Of a DNA stretch of 64,000 nucleotides, positions 1-13,689 are shown in pieces. The position numbers and the translations under genes were made by a program. The notes beneath the pieces are model-generated. The model did not search any database. It was not told the origin of the DNA and saw only the letters and a list, made by a program, of their open reading frames with translations. Each line of letters begins with the position of its first letter. The stretch's first letter is position 1. The DNA is taken from assembly GCA_025403435.1 (NCBI GenBank), contig CM046341.1, positions 23,028,230-23,092,229 on the forward strand, read 5' to 3'. The stretch is from Artocarpus heterophyllus. Lineage: Eukaryota > Streptophyta > Magnoliopsida > Rosales > Moraceae.

Positions 1-690
1 GAACATATTTAGGTATATCAAAACCTCTCTTGAGAATATTTAGCAACAGTAATGGAAAAGAGAGTGTGTTATGTAAATATATGTATCTGTTCACACCTGA
101 TGAGCTGCTAAACTTCACATGAATGACTTCTCCTTAAAAAAAAATTCCTGAGTTTTATACCTATATGTAAGTGTGTATATATATATATATATATATATTA
201 AAAAAAAGTCTTTCACAGCCTGAAAAAAGAAGCGGGTTGTGACATATTTCCTTTTCGAGCAAAAAAAGCAATATCTTTGTATTAGTTATGGCATTTAGAT
301 TTTAGAGCTCTGGCTCCAACTTATTGAAAGCGTGAACTACACATAGGTTTCATTATCTAGTTTAATTTAGATTGCTTGTCTTTGAAAAAAAAATCAAAGA
401 TGCATATTTCATTGAAGATTTGAGATTATATTTAGAAAAATGCTAAACAAGTTTATTCTTGTTAATTATGCACCAAATCCCCTCATTCCCCCTACTATTT
501 AACCACATAATCCTGTCTAAATCTAATTGCCATAAATAGGAGTATTTGAGACTTGATACAAAGTTTAAGCACATTAATAACTAAGGAGAAAAGTTAGCAA
601 TCAAATGGAAGTGTTTAGGAACATTGTTAGTGTTTGCAAAAAATTACATATAGTAAAGACAATAAACGAACAAGGTACTCTTAACATAAT
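1..690. other. AT-rich intergenic stretch, no gene seen
   Basis: No open frame of useful length and no recognisable domain on either strand. It holds an AT dinucleotide run at 176-199 and several A or T runs. It may be flanking host DNA beside the copia LTR that follows, or the eroded end of that LTR; the left LTR border could not be fixed. Confidence 0.4.
176..199. repeat. (AT)n microsatellite
   Basis: Uninterrupted alternating A and T over about 24 bases, preceded by a short GT run. Confidence 0.9.
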
Positions 691-699
691 ATTACAAAG

Positions 700-1677
700 G
701 AGTGACAAGTACACCTTCAACCAAATGAATCATAGAAACTAGGCGTCGAGGTATGTGAAAAACACGCTTTCTTTAAAACAGATTCACTCACTTCTCGGGT
801 GCTTGAGAACACAATAAGTGTCTGTCTCCTAGGATACAACAACGTTCGAATAGGATGTTGGCATCATAAGTACTACTCATGCGAACTTGGAACTATACCT
901 TTCCTCTATCACTAGAAACTAAGACTAAATAGCTCTAAGAACTTAGACGCCTAAGAGGAACGCTAGAAAAGAGAGAAATTTTTAGCTCAAAGCTCTTTGT
1001 TATATGTCTCAAACATGTTGGGGATACCTCTTTATATCGGCATCTAGAGGGGAATTAAAAATGTTTTTCAAATTAATGGCTAGACCATTAAACAGAAATA
1101 AATTGATTTCTAGGTTAATACCTCATCCATTAACCAAATGGAAGCTAATGAAAGAGGTGATGTCTCTACTTCAAATGGAAGCTGATGAAGGAGATGATGT
1201 ATCCAGATTTGTCCTAGTTCAAGTAAAAATACACCATAATGGGTCAGCATGAGAACAAACCGAACGGACCGACATTCGCATCGCTCACATCGTGCAAACT
1301 CATGAATTAGGCCCCTAACCTGTCGAGCCAATGATTTGCACCCCCCATACACATGAGAAAGCCTCTTGGGTACAAGTTCTTATGCATGAGCTCAAGTGCA
1401 GACTCATTTAAACTCCACTAAGGCATTATGCCTAAGCAATGTTGGACTTTAGATTTCATCATTCTCTCCAACAAAAGCCTATTCCAATAGGCATACTTTG
1501 ATCATCAATTTGTCATTCACTCGTTAACCACTTTGACAATGTGAATATATGATTTCGATCTCCTTGCAATGGAGAACACAAATCCACCATACCCTGCCAT
1601 ATATATAAAGTGGGTCCTACCTTAATTTGGGTCTCAAAATGGTTCTTGACAATGGTTTATTAAACCATTTTCCAACA
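700..1677 (-). repeat. 3' LTR of an old minus-strand copia element
   Basis: On the minus strand the LTR starts at 1677 with TGTTGGAAAATGG, right after the copia internal region that ends near 2224. A minus-strand TATA-like TATAAAG lies near 1030. The first part, about 1310-1677, is clearly repeated at 15469-15815, which I read as the remnant of the matching 5' LTR. The left border near 700 is an estimate; no terminal CA or target duplication could be fixed. Confidence 0.6.
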
Positions 1678-4497
1678 ATCCTTCACATGAATGAAAAATG
1701 GACAACGACAAGGGAGACTTGATGTGCTGATAGAGTTCTATGGTTAATACATGCATAGTGTAGGTAGGTGTTAACCTTTGAATCTTCCCTTGTAAAAGTA
1801 TTTTTGTTTTACTAGCTGATCAGTAGACATGATGTCCTTGAACTATTTTGCCATTAGTGTAAACGATGACATACCTCACACAGATATCTTCTTGACACAG
1901 TTTTAATTCTCATGGTTATGTTTATATTTGGTCGTGACCATTTGCCTAATTCTATGAGAGTTTCTAAAGAATTGAGCCTTGACAATTCTCTTTTGAAGCA
2001 GGCCCACTCTCTCTCTTACATAGATGATTTCATATCTAAGAGTAACTTGCATTACTCTATATGGATTCTTGACGCATCCTAAACATAAGAATCATTAAAA
2101 GTAATTGCTTAACCTTACTCATACGGTTATCACTAGTTGTCCTTCTAGGAATGGGTTAGAGGGTAAATTCCATAGTGATTCGATTTGGTCTTTACAGTTT
2201 AGTTATCTCAATGAACTTAGATCTTAGGATCTCCAATCAATTAAGTTGGGTTTCCACCCTTTGATATAATGTTTCATGGGCTCAAGATCCATTCCCCTTG
2301 ATGATTTCTCAACTTGATCTTTTTTCAAACCTTTAGATAATGGATCCATAATATTCTCTTTTGACAATACACAGTCAATGGCTATAATGCCAGTTGAGAT
2401 TAGTTGTCTAACAGTGTTATATAGACGACGTCTATGTCTTAACTTACCATTGTACACGGCATTCTATGCTTTTGCAATAGCCGATTGGCTGTTACAGTGT
2501 ATACTTATTGTAGGCATAGGTTTTAGCCACTCGGGAATATCCTCTAAGATATGTCAGAACCATTCGGCCTCTTCTCCGCATTTGTCTAAAGCTGCAAATT
2601 TAGATTCCATCATGGATCTAGTTATTACTGTCTACTTTGAGGATTTTTGTGATACTGTTGTGCCTCCCAAAATGAATAAATATCTGTTGGTAGCTTTAGA
2701 ATCTTTTATATTATATATCTAACTTGCAACTGAGTCTCCTTTTAAAATAACAAGATCTCTAGTATAGTGCAGCCCATAATCATGAGTGTATCGTAAGTAC
2801 CTAAGTATCCTAATAATAGCTTTCTAGTGGTCAGCTCCCAGATTAGTTGTGAATCTCCTTAAACTACTCACAATGTAGGCAATGTCTGGTCTTGTGCAAC
2901 TCATCAAGTACATTAGATTGCCTATCACTTTGGCATACTTCTCGTGAAATATACTTTTTCCTCTATTTTTAGATAGATGCTGACTCAAATCTATTGGAGT
3001 TTTGACAAGACCCAAATCATCCTTGTTAAATTTGTCAATTATTTTTTCCACATAGTGTAACTGACTCAATATGAGGCCATTAGGTGATCTTGTGATTTTG
3101 ATTCCTAAAATTACATCAACTAGTCCTATGTCTTTCATGTCAAATTTTAAATTCAACATGTCTTCGGTAGATTTGATCATCCGATCTTGCTACCCATAAT
3201 TAGTATATCATCTATATATAGACAGAGAATAACATATCCATCAATTGTACTTTTGACATAGACACACTTGCCACACTCATTGATTTTAAACCCACTTATC
3301 ATTATAACACTGTCAAATTTCTCATGCCATTGTTTTGGTACTTACTTAAGTCCATACAAGGACTTTACCAATTTGCAAACTTTATTTTTTTGTCCTAGAG
3401 TTACACGATCCTCGAGTTACTCCATGTAGATTTCTTCTTTAAGATCTCCGTTAAGAAAAGCTACCTTCACATCCATTTGCTAAACTTTAAGATTTTGCAG
3501 TGCGACAATTACTAGTATCATCCCTATAGATGTTATTCTCGTCATGGAAGAATATATGTCAAAGTATCAAGCCTTCTCGTTGTTTGTAACCTTTTTTTTA
3601 TAAGCCCAGCCTTATGTTTCGTAATTGTTCCATCTGCCTTCATTTTCCATTTGAAAATCTACTTAGAACCTAGTGGTTTATTTCTTAGAGAAAGATCCAC
3701 TAACTCCCAAGTATGATTCTACATGATGAAATCAATTGCGCTCTTTATAGCCTTTTTCCATAAAGGACCCTCAGTAGAGCTTACAGCTTCTTTATATGTT
3801 TAAGGTTTAGCCTCTAGTATATATGTAAGAAAATCTGGACCAAAAAATTTTGTCCTTGCTCGTTTGCTTTGTCTAGGCTCTTCTTCTACCTCCTTAAACT
3901 TATTATCTTGTCCTTGGTCATGACTATCTCTCTTAATAATATCAACTCTTGATTTTGACGAACTCAGTTCATCCCCTTTAGATTTACAAGGAAATACATG
4001 TTTAAAGAACAAAGCATTCCTAGACTTCATTATCATGTTCGTATGGATGTCAGGGTTCTTAGACTCATGCACGAGGAACCGATATGCAATGTTATTTTAT
4101 GCATAGCCAATGAGATGCAATCAACTATTTTTGGACCTATTCTCATCTTATTTGGCGTGGGTACCATTACTTTGCCTAGGCACCACCACACTCACAAGAA
4201 TTTGTAGGAAGGTTACCTTCCTTTCCATAGCTCATATGGGGTCTTATCTAGTTTCTTTCGGGCACCCTATTCAACAGGTAATTAGCTAATAGAAGGGCTC
4301 CCCCCCTGCCCCCCCCCACATGTTTTGAGGTAGTACAGAACTTATTAACATTGCATTCATCACATGCTTCAAGATACGAATCTTTTGTTCAACCACACCA
4401 TTTGACTGAGGAGAATAAGGTGGTGTGACCTATTGAAAAATTCCATATTGTGCACAGAATTCACCAAAAGGTGCTTCATATTCACCACCTCAACCAT
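1678..4497 (-). pseudogene. Ty1/copia polyprotein remnant (integrase, RT, RNase H)
   Basis: Degenerate copia pol read right to left. Near 4385-4490 the integrase core is visible as the PPYSPQSNGVVE motif, with DNGGEY-like sequence partly lost. At 3180-3400 reverse transcriptase shows YGLKQ-like and LYIDDILI-like motifs broken by stops. At 2824-3180 the RT end reads KFDMKDIG, VILGIKI, then TPID and GNLMYLMSCTRPDIAY, the usual copia RT to RNase H link. At 2224-2457 the RNase H tail reads NTVRQLISTGIIAID, then DPLSKGL. Gag, protease and the integrase zinc finger are missing: the element stops at 4497, where another retroelement is inserted. Frameshifts and stops throughout mean it is dead. Confidence 0.85.
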
Positions 4498-6577
4498 TGA
4501 TGGACTGTAAAAGTTTACATTTTCTAAAGATAAAATCATTTATTTATGCTTTTATTTCTCATTCAATCCACTAATTAATAACATTTTGTGTTAATAAGTA
4601 TTTTTGTATCTTAGAATGTAAATGTGTTTAAAATACATATTTTTAGTGTAGTTTTATGTTTGATAATATTTTCAGTAACTTTTAGAGTAATTTTGTATAT
4701 TAAATATGTGTTTAGTTTGTAAATAATTAAAACCATCAAAAAAATGTGTGTAATTTTATTTTGAGTCTTAAAGTATTTGTAAATAAATTTTAAGTTTGTA
4801 AATATGTTCTTTTATATTTCTAGTAATTTATAAAAATACTTTTTAATCTTAAATAATATATTTGTTAAGGTTTGTTAATTTTAAAAATTTTTATTTATTT
4901 TTAGTGTATTTTGTGTGTTTTATTGTAAAATAAATATTTTTAAAATCATTATAAATATTTTGTTTGTAAAATAACTAATTTTAGATATAAAATTTAGAGA
5001 AAAAAGAAGCAAAATGGTATAAAAAGGGACAAAAACAGACCTCCAATGTGCAAGAAATAAGAAAGAAATTAAAAATCAAAAGAAGGACACGTGGTAGCCT
5101 CTAGACCATTGGATCAAGTCACCCACTCAATTTGGGCTATCTGTTCCATGCCAGTTGTCTGTTCCATGCCAGTTGTCTCCCACTAAGTCAGAACTAGCCT
5201 TCAGATTCGCTACAGACATGCCCACATGCACTTGCTTCGGCAACCATCAAATCGGTGCGCTTTAACTCATCCAAAGGTCTGAAGGAATCCTTTTACTTTT
5301 CTCGATGAAGACTTGATCCCAACCTTTCATCTGATATTCCGTCAGGAATTTGAAGGCTTGGATCTATTCGATCACTGCAGGCGAAGCACTAAATCACGAG
5401 CATAAATTAATGGGCTGTTTGAGGCGGAGAAAGAAAGAAAGAAAAATTTTCAGTAAGCTTATTAAGAGCTTATTCTCTTGGGCTACTAAAAAATGTATAA
5501 TAAGAATCAATTTTGCATCCACATAGGATGCAACGAAAATAAAAAAAATAATAAAAAGAAAATTAATCAAATAAGAAAATAAATAAATAAATAAATAATA
5601 TAAAATATTGTTATAAAATTTCCATAATGAATATTCATTCACTATAAAAGGGAGGTGCTCTCCCTTCATTCGATGCCTCCACGGCCATTTGGCCTCCTTC
5701 CTTACTTTGTTTCCTTTCTCAACTATTGAGTCTTTGATTCAGCAAATACCCTTTTAGGGACGAGACGTTATTAGGGCACTCCTTCGACCCCACTTTTAAT
5801 ATTTAAATAATACTTAAATTAGTGTAGAGAGTCTGTTGAGGCAAAGAGATGATCTTGTATACATAGTACTCTGTTATGGATTTTAACTTTATATCTGCTT
5901 TGTAATGTTTATATTTTTATGGAATAAATTATATTTTCAAGTTTTTAAAAATTATTGTTAGTGTTGCCATGCTGTCAATTTTTACATAAATTCAGTCATG
6001 CTTTGTTTATGTAATTTAATTGTATTACATAATTAATATTAATAATTATGAAATAACGCTTAATTTTATGGAATGTCTTTTACTGTAATATGACTTATTA
6101 TGTTGTCGATTTTAGATATTTCATAAGATGAGGTGCTGCTGAATTAACGTAAAAATTTATTCCATTTAAATATAATAATTTTGATTTGTTATTTTCTTTT
6201 CTATATTAAAATTATGGTAATTATAATTGTAGTGACAATAGAAATTGTTTTCATAATTAATGCACAAAATTACTAAAGAAAGATAATTATTTTGCTACTT
6301 TTTATAGGAAAATCTTTATTGCATTGTAACTTATTATATTATCACTTTTGGTTAACTTATAAAATTAGTTAAAGTGCTTACAATTAATGGACAAAGATAC
6401 AATAACTCAGATGCTTTAGATAATTGTTTAGAGTTAAAATTCCATTTTAGTTACGAAACATACAAAGGATTCTCGAAGCTTCATCGTTTTAATTTTACGT
6501 TTTAAAATCTTATTTAAAATTGTTAACCTTTCTATACTATAAATGTCTGCATTTAAATAATCATTTTGGGCAATACA
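4498..6577 (+). repeat. 5' LTR of a non-autonomous gypsy-like (LARD) element
   Basis: Starts TGATGGACTGTAAAAG and ends ATACA, followed by a primer-binding-like sequence. It repeats as the second LTR at 9881-15468, which starts TGATGAGACTGTAAAAG. Both LTRs carry TATAAAAGG (5643 here, 11059 in the other), a GACACGTG G-box-like site (about 5086 and 10485) and the same 3' half. The many differences and indels between the two mean an old insertion. The left junction falls inside the copia integrase. Confidence 0.85.
5643..5650 (+). promoter_or_regulatory. TATA box of the LARD 5' LTR
   Basis: TATAAAAG, also present in the second LTR at 11059-11066, placing the transcription start near 5675. Downstream CT-rich sequence fits an R region. 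Confidence 0.65.
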
Positions 6578-6582
6578 ACTAA

Positions 6583-6610
6583 AATTTAGCGTCGTTGTCG
6601 GAGAGGCACC
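6583..6610 (+). other. Primer-binding-site-like sequence of the LARD element
   Basis: Immediately after the LTR end the sequence reads TTAGCGTCGTTGTCGG then AGAGGCACC. This is close to the TTTGGCGCCGTTGCCGGGGA block that follows the 5' LTR in plant Athila/Tat-type gypsy elements. It fixes the LTR end and the plus orientation. Confidence 0.65.
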
Positions 6611-9600
6611 ATCACTTTTATCAGAGTGCTAAATTAAACAAAAAAATAGGTAAGTGATCTATCTCGATCCTTTGTAAATATTACTTTAATTATTTGCTTG
6701 TTTTAATTAGTGTGTTTATTATTCAAAAATTTAAAAAATCAAAAAGATTGAAAATTCAAAGATTAAAAATTTAAAAAAGCATATGCTTTTTACTCACTAT
6801 CTTATTTGTTTTGATTTAAGAAAAGCTTACCATCTTGTCTTTTGTTTTGTAAGTTTAGGTAATCGCAAAATTTTTTTAGATTCTGTCAACAAGGCCCATC
6901 ATTGGGACTTGATCCCATGACCACAAGGCTAAAACTCTTGCCTAAGAAAGTTAGGAATTCTAAGTGTGTCTGGTGTGACTCTCCAACAATCTAGGAATTT
7001 GATTAATCCAGTACTATTCAGCTTGAAAATTCTTCTTTAAAAAAATTTCAAAAATAAAAAATAAAAAAATGTTTTGGGAAACTCATTGACATTTTGTTGC
7101 AAGTTTTCCTCAAAAACACTTGGAATTGTTTTATAGTGCTTGGTGGAGATATAAAGACCTGTTAGATAAGTACCCTCACCATGGTCTTTCTAGGGAATAT
7201 TTGTTGTTACTTTTTATAGATAAGTTAAGTCTTAAAATAAGAAATTGAGTATAGAGAGGAGATGGTCCCACCATTTTTTACCAACAAACTGTTGACGAAG
7301 CCTACATCATAATAGAAGACATGGCCAAATTTGATTATTAGATGAAAAATAGAAGGAACAATGTAAGAAGAGAGAATAATTCAGAACTTTGGCATAACAC
7401 CTAAACTTCAAAACCATCCTTTCAACCTAAAAATTCTTTAGGAAATCTAAAAAAGGAAAGTGGAGGAAACTCTAGCAAAGTTAATAGAAATCACGGAAAG
7501 AATCTCAGAAAATTTATCGAAAAAATTGAGAGAACTATGAAAAGATCGAGAAGAAATAAAAACTATTTTGTGTCAATTAGTGTCAAAAGTAGAACAAAAT
7601 GAAACCATTCTTGTCAAAGATACTCTAGCACAAAATTGTCACTTAGAAAAACCTATTAAGCCAATTAAGCAGCCTCTTAAGTTGTTTGAAGAAGATTTTT
7701 TAGGTGAGGAAGAAAAAGTTGACCTAACCATAGAAGATGAACATTTGGAACCCACCTATTTTAAGGAACAAATGTTGGGAGAGGAATGTAGGGAAGAGAA
7801 AGAAGAGTAAGCTATAGAAAAGGAACAATCATCACCTTTAGTCCTAGGTTCTCAACCTTAGTTACCACAAGAGTTCACCAATGACTATTCTTATTAAGTT
7901 CCTATATGATCACCACCTCCTCCACCACCTCTAGCATTGTTTTTATGGACTTATTAAGAACGTAAAATGAGTCCATGCTTCACAAGTTTAAATGTTCCAT
8001 ATTTTGCCAATCTTAAGAGTATATTCATACAAGACCCATATGTGGTGTCTTTTGACATATACTATAGGAGAAAGCTGCTATTTGACAACTGTCTATCAGG
8101 AGCAGCGTTAGGAGAAAGATTTACTGAATTCAAAGCACTAAATGATGTAAAAATAATTTCAAAGTAATATTTTTACTTTTTCTTCTTTGTAATATATTTT
8201 TCAGTGTTGTTATGTGCTATTTTGATTTTCTTTTAAAAATAATTAAAATATTGAAATTTATTTTGAAAATATAAAATGAAGGCTAAAAATTAAAATTTTT
8301 TAGAATGGCTGAGTTATGGAGTTAAACTATTTTCAATTTTCTCTCGAGATGTATTCTAATGAGTTTGATTTTGTAAATATAATTTGTTTAGATTTTCAAA
8401 TAAATTCTATAAAATTGTGTGTTTTGGTTTTGTATTTTAATTTTCCTTAAAAAAATCTTTAAAATTGAATCACTTAATAATTCACTTAAAATCGTTGAGA
8501 TTAAGGAGGATATAGTCATTGTGATTAGTAAGTATTCTATACATGCAGCCTCTTGAAATACGTTTTGAAGAATTTGAAAAGTGATTTTAATTTTCAAACA
8601 AAAAAATAAAGTCTTGAGAATCTGACTTTAAAAGATCCACTTTGTAACATATTGTTGTGTTTATTTTAGTTTGTTTGTTAAGCTACTTACATATCATTTC
8701 TATAGTTGTGCTGATTCATGTAATATTTTTGTTGCTCTTACTATTCTTTTTATATACTGGGGACAATAAACAATTTAGATTGGGGGAAAAGGGTTGTGCA
8801 TTGATGCTATTGTAAAATCGTGATAAAATATCATACCAATTTTTTTTTTTCAATTTTTGCCTTTTTTTAAAATTTTTGCTCTAGATTTTTGTGTCTTTTT
8901 TATTTTTGTATATTATATTGTAAGTTTTTGTATAAGTCATTGAAAAGAAAATTAAAAAAAGTATTTTGTAAATATTAGTTTCTTAGTAGTTAATGTATTA
9001 TTATTTTCTTTTGATTTCTGAATTTCATTTAATGTAATATCATTTTTCTATTCTTTGCATTGTCTAATTTTATAAACTCTCAAAACTTTGATTTTATTTA
9101 TCATTTTTATGTGTTTATTTTTCAAAGTATTTGTAAGCCATTCATTTCATACATGCACTGTAATGCTTAATTGTGATATAAAGTCAAAGCTATGAATATT
9201 TGAGTTTTGTTATTTTATAAAGATGAACAATTAAAGTTAGTAACATTTTCAAAATTAATTAACTAATTAATTAAAAAAATAAAAAAGAGATAAAAAAGTG
9301 TAAATGAATAAAGAGTATAATTATGGAAATTAATGAATAATGTTGGATAAATTTAGTTTCGTAGCCTCTTTAACTCAAGTAAGTTAGTTTTAAGGGGTGT
9401 TTCAACACTCGGTACCTTAGGCTAATTGATCTGGGAGTTGTTGACCTAAAACTCGCTAAATAGGTTATGGAGAAAGCTTAAGGGAGCCCAACATTGTACT
9501 ATCTATAATTGTAAAATATGTTTAGTTTTTGTATATATTTTTGTTTTATGTTTTTTTTTGTTCTTAATTGTTCTAATCAATAAATTTGAAGTGTTGTAGC

Positions 9601-9880
9601 TTAAAAAAGTAATTTCAATCAAAATATCATAACATTTTATTTTTAGTTTTTGATGAAACTTTATAATTATTCATTATCTCTTCTTGCACTAACTCTGGCT
9701 TATTTACATTTTGTTAAATAGTAGATAAATCGTTCAAATAAAATTTTTGTTTTGTTAGTCTATTTAATTAGGTTAGTCAAATTAGAGTTGAATTGTTTGT
9801 ATTGTATGAATATTCTATAAATTATTTCAAAATTTTATCAGTTTAATTGCTTAGGATTAGCAATAAATTGGTTAGGGGTG
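6611..9880 (+). mobile_element. Internal region of a gypsy-like element without pol
   Basis: About 3.3 kb between the two LTRs. The only recognisable coding part is a gag remnant at 7060-7345. Short open stretches follow at 7568-7810 (acidic, Glu/Lys-rich) and 7967-8167 (unrecognised). No protease, RT, RNase H or integrase motif is visible on either strand. At 8755-8805 there is a GGGGACAATAAAC then GGGGGAAAAGGG block like the one seen near the end of the coding part of Athila/Tat-like elements. A short polypurine tract (GGGGTG) lies just before the second LTR. The layout fits a LARD-type element that relied on another element's enzymes. Confidence 0.7.
7060..7345 (+). pseudogene. Retrotransposon gag remnant
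   Basis: One frame reads AWWRYKDLLDKYPHHGL, matching the conserved W-RYK-LL--CPHHG block of plant gypsy gag proteins. Further on it reads DEAYIIIEDMAKFDY, like the usual EAL-LIE-MA-N block. In-frame stops separate the two parts and no start codon with a long frame is present, so it is not functional. Placement after the 5' LTR and primer site fits gag. Confidence 0.65.
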
Positions 9881-10929
9881 TGATGAGACTGTAAAAGTGT
9901 ACGTTTTTAAAAAATAAAATCATTTATTTATGTTTTTATTTCTCATTAAATAATCTAATCAATAGCATTTTTGTATTAGTAAGTATTTTTGTATCTTAGT
10001 ATGTAAATATGTTTAAAATTGTATTTTTTGTTTTTTATGTGATAATATTTTTAGCAATTTTTAGAGTCGTTTTGATATGTTAAATATGTGTTTAGTATGT
10101 AAATAATTAAAATCAGAAAAACAATGTGTGATAAGATTATTTTGAGTCTTAAAGTGTTTGTTAATAAATTTTAAGTTTTGTAAATATGTTCTTTTGTACT
10201 TCTAGTAATTTATAAGAATACTTTTGAGTCCTCAATAATATATCTGTTAAGATTTGTTAATTTTAGAAGTTTTTATTAATGTTCAATGTATTTTGTTTGT
10301 TGTATTATAAAATAAATACTTTTAAAATTGTTGTAAATATTTTTTTATAAAATAATTAATTTTTGTGTGTTTATTATTGTTTACATTAATAAAATCTGAA
10401 TGAAAAATGGAGCAAAACGATACAAAAAGAGGTAAAAAGGCCTCAAATGCACAAAAAATAAAAAAAATAAATATCAAAAGAAGGACACGTGCAAGTCCTT
10501 GAACCATTGGATCAAGCCACCAACTCAATCCGGGCCATCCGTTGATGCCAGCTATCCCCCACTAAGTCGAATCCAGGCTTTGGATTCGTTGCAGAGATGC
10601 TCATGTGCGGTCGCTTCGGAAATCTAAGCACTTAGACTCATCCAACAATCAGAAGAAATCCTTTTACTTCTCTGCATGAAGACTTGATCCTAGCCATTCG
10701 TCCGATCTTCTATCAGCAATTTGTCTAATCAGTGCAGGCAAAGCACTGAATCGCTAGCGTATATCAATGGGCTGTCTGAGGCGGAGAAAGAAACAAAAAT
10801 TTTCAAACAGCTCATTAAGAGTTGATTCACGTGGGCTGCTCAAAAAAACATAAAAAGAATCAATGTTGCATCCGTTTAGGATGCAACGATAATTAAAAAT
10901 AATAAAAAGAAAATTAATTCAATAAAAAT

Positions 10930-10995
10930 AAAAATAAATAATTAAGTAATTAAATAAAAATAATTAAGTAATTAAATAAAAATAATTAACTAATA
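10930..10995. repeat. Short AT-rich tandem repeat inside the LTR
   Basis: A unit of about 22 bp (TAATTAAGTAATTAAATAAA core) repeats about three times. The equivalent place in the first LTR (5575-5600) has only an (AAAT)n run, so the array grew in one LTR. Confidence 0.6.
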
Positions 10996-12447
10996 TATAA
11001 ATAATATATAATAATTTAAAATATTATTATAAAATTTCAATAGTGATTATTTATTCACTATAAAAGGGTTGCTCTCCTTTCATTTGATGCCTCCATGCCA
11101 TTTGGCCTCCTTCTTCCTTTCTTTGTTTCCTTTCTCGACTGTTGAGTTAGTACCCCTTATGCAGGAATTCTATTAGGGCACTCTTTTGGCACTACCTTTT
11201 ATATTAAAATAATATTTAAATTAGTGCAGAGAGTGTAGTCAGGCAAAGAGATGATCTTTTATGTATAGTATTTTGTTATGAATTTTAACTCAATATCTAC
11301 TTTCTAATGTTTTATTTTTATAGAATAAATTATATTTTTAAGTTTTTAATAATTATTATTAGTGTTGTTATGCTACTCATTTTTACATAAATTTAATCAT
11401 GCTTTATTTATATAATTCAATTATGTTATATAATTAATATTAATAATAATGAAATAATGCTTAGTTTTATGGAATGTCTTTTACTTCAATATGACTTGTT
11501 ATGTTGTCGATTTTAAATATTTCATAAGATAAGGTGCTACCGAGATTAACATAAAAATTTATTCCATTTAAATATAATAATTTTAGTTTTTTATTATCTT
11601 TTCTTTCTTAAAAATTTTAATTATAACTGTATTGATAGCGGTTTTAGTTTTCATAATTAGTGTACAAAATTACTAGTGAAAGATAATTATTTTGCTATTT
11701 TTTATAGAAAAACCTTACTGCATTATAGTGTAACACCTGAGCATTTTTACTATATTAAAAATGCAATAAGTTAATGATTATGTTAAAACAAAATACAATT
11801 TAAGAAAAAATATTGTATAACAATATGAAAAATTATACAGTAATAGAATAATACAGTGTAAGAAAGTACACTAATAAAGTTATGTAATATGAAAATTACA
11901 CTGCAAAAGTAATGTAATATAGGAATTGGATTGTTTAAGGTTAAACAATGCAAAAATTAGACTACTTAAGTTAAAGTAGTATAAGAATAATATTGTTTGG
12001 AGAATATGGATAAATAAGAAATGCGGTAGCAAGATAAAAAATATATCGATAGTATAAGAAAAATACTGTCAATATAAATTTAGACTATTTGAAGTTAGAT
12101 ATTATTGAAATTTCATTATAAGATGATTGAAAAATGAGTATTGGAGGTTGTGGAGCCTCGTGAATTGTATGAAAAAAAACCTACAGTTTAAGAAAAAATA
12201 CTGTCAATATAAACTTGGACTGTGTAAAAAATTTTGTGGAACCCACCAAGGGACACTTTGAGAGTTTTGATTGGGCCACCACATTTGCTATTGTGGCCCA
12301 ACCAAAAGTGGCCAACTTACCCCTAATTAATTAGGGTGATGATTCATCATTTTATTAAAAAAATCTATTTTTCATATTCATTGAACTTGGACACTAAGAA
12401 ACCAAAGAAATAAGAGACCAAAAAATTGGTCTCCATGATGCACGTAA

Positions 12448-12502
12448 AAAGGGAAGGAAGGAAGGAAGGAAAGAAAGAAAGCAAGAAAAAAGAAAAAAAA
12501 TG
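12448..12502. repeat. GGAA/GAAA microsatellite
   Basis: Purine run of GGAA units shading into GAAA and A-rich sequence, inside the solo LTR. Confidence 0.8.
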
Positions 12503-13300
12503 CTCCATGTTCCTCCACTAAACCAACCCCTCCCATGAGTATTCTCTCCATAATTGTTCAAGCACAAACCTCCAAAATCATGTTTTGAAGCAAAGTCAAG
12601 AGTATGGAGGGAGATTCAAGGGTTTCAAAGTAAAAATCCACGTTTTACCTATTGTGCTTAAGGGTTTTTATTCATGATTTGGCTTAGATTTTTATGGGGT
12701 TGCTATGAATGTTGTCAAGGGTTTTGAGAAGGTTTTTAAGCATTTTAAAGGAGGATTAAAAGGCTTGGTGAAGTTTAGGTAAAATTCTAAACTTTATACT
12801 TGAAAAGTTTATGTTTTTTTTATGCATATTATATGTTTGATAAAGTATTTTGGACTATGGCATATAAGATAAATGTTAAGGCATGGTTGTTTTATGTTAT
12901 ATATTGATGGTGATGATGGCGGAAAGAAGAAAGTAAGGGTTTTGGTGAAATTCCAAAAGGGACTAAATTGCAAAGAAAAGTGTATTCTCGGTAGATTTAA
13001 AAATTAGTCAAAAAGTCCTCCTAAACGTTGAAATTTCAAGAAAGTTAGAACACAAAAGTTGTAGAACTCTTCGAAACTGGTAGGACAGCACTGACAGTTT
13101 TTAAAAATTCTACCCGGTTTAGAAGTTATGAATTCTACGAAACTTTAGGCACAAAATTTTAAGAAATGAAAACGTTATGAAATGTTTGCAATTCGACCAT
13201 GGTGCTTTTTTTAAGTTTTATTCCTTAAGAAAAACTAAACATTATGGTATGAATTGGTCGTTTTTGGTTTTAGGGATAATAGTTGTTTAAGTAAACGAGA

Positions 13301-13503
13301 GGTAACCATGTGGGTTACATAGTTAAGTAAAGAAAAAGGTAACTCGATGGGTTACAAAGATAAGTAAAAAGAGTGATAACTCGATAGGTTATGGAATTAA
13401 GTAAAAGGTACGGTAACCTGATGGGCTACAAAGTTAAAAGCAACGGGGTACAAAGTAAAAAGAAGGGTAAACCGATAGTATACCAAGTTAAGTAAAAGGA
13501 ATG
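13301..13503 (+). repeat. 37-bp tandem repeat in the solo LTR
   Basis: About six imperfect units, the first three exactly 37 bp apart (13301, 13338, 13375). Consensus core is GGTAACTCGATGGGTTACAA followed by AGTTAAGTAAAAGG. Each unit holds an inverted pair, GGTAAC and GTTACA. The fourth and fifth units are shortened. Confidence 0.8.
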
Positions 13504-13689
13504 AATGTTTAAGGTTTAAATTAAATTATCAATCAAGTGGATTGATAATAAAGAAAGTTAACTAATAAGTCGGATATCGTTTGATTAGGACACAAAAGCC
13601 GACTAATGAAAGGAAAAGGAACGAAATAGGCAACGCTAGAGCGTTATCCAGGTAAGCTTCAAACCTCACCTACAACATGAAGTAAATAG

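Noticed and set aside
13301..13503. 37-bp repeat as a CRISPR-like array
   Set aside because: Units are contiguous with no unique spacers and lie inside a plant LTR.
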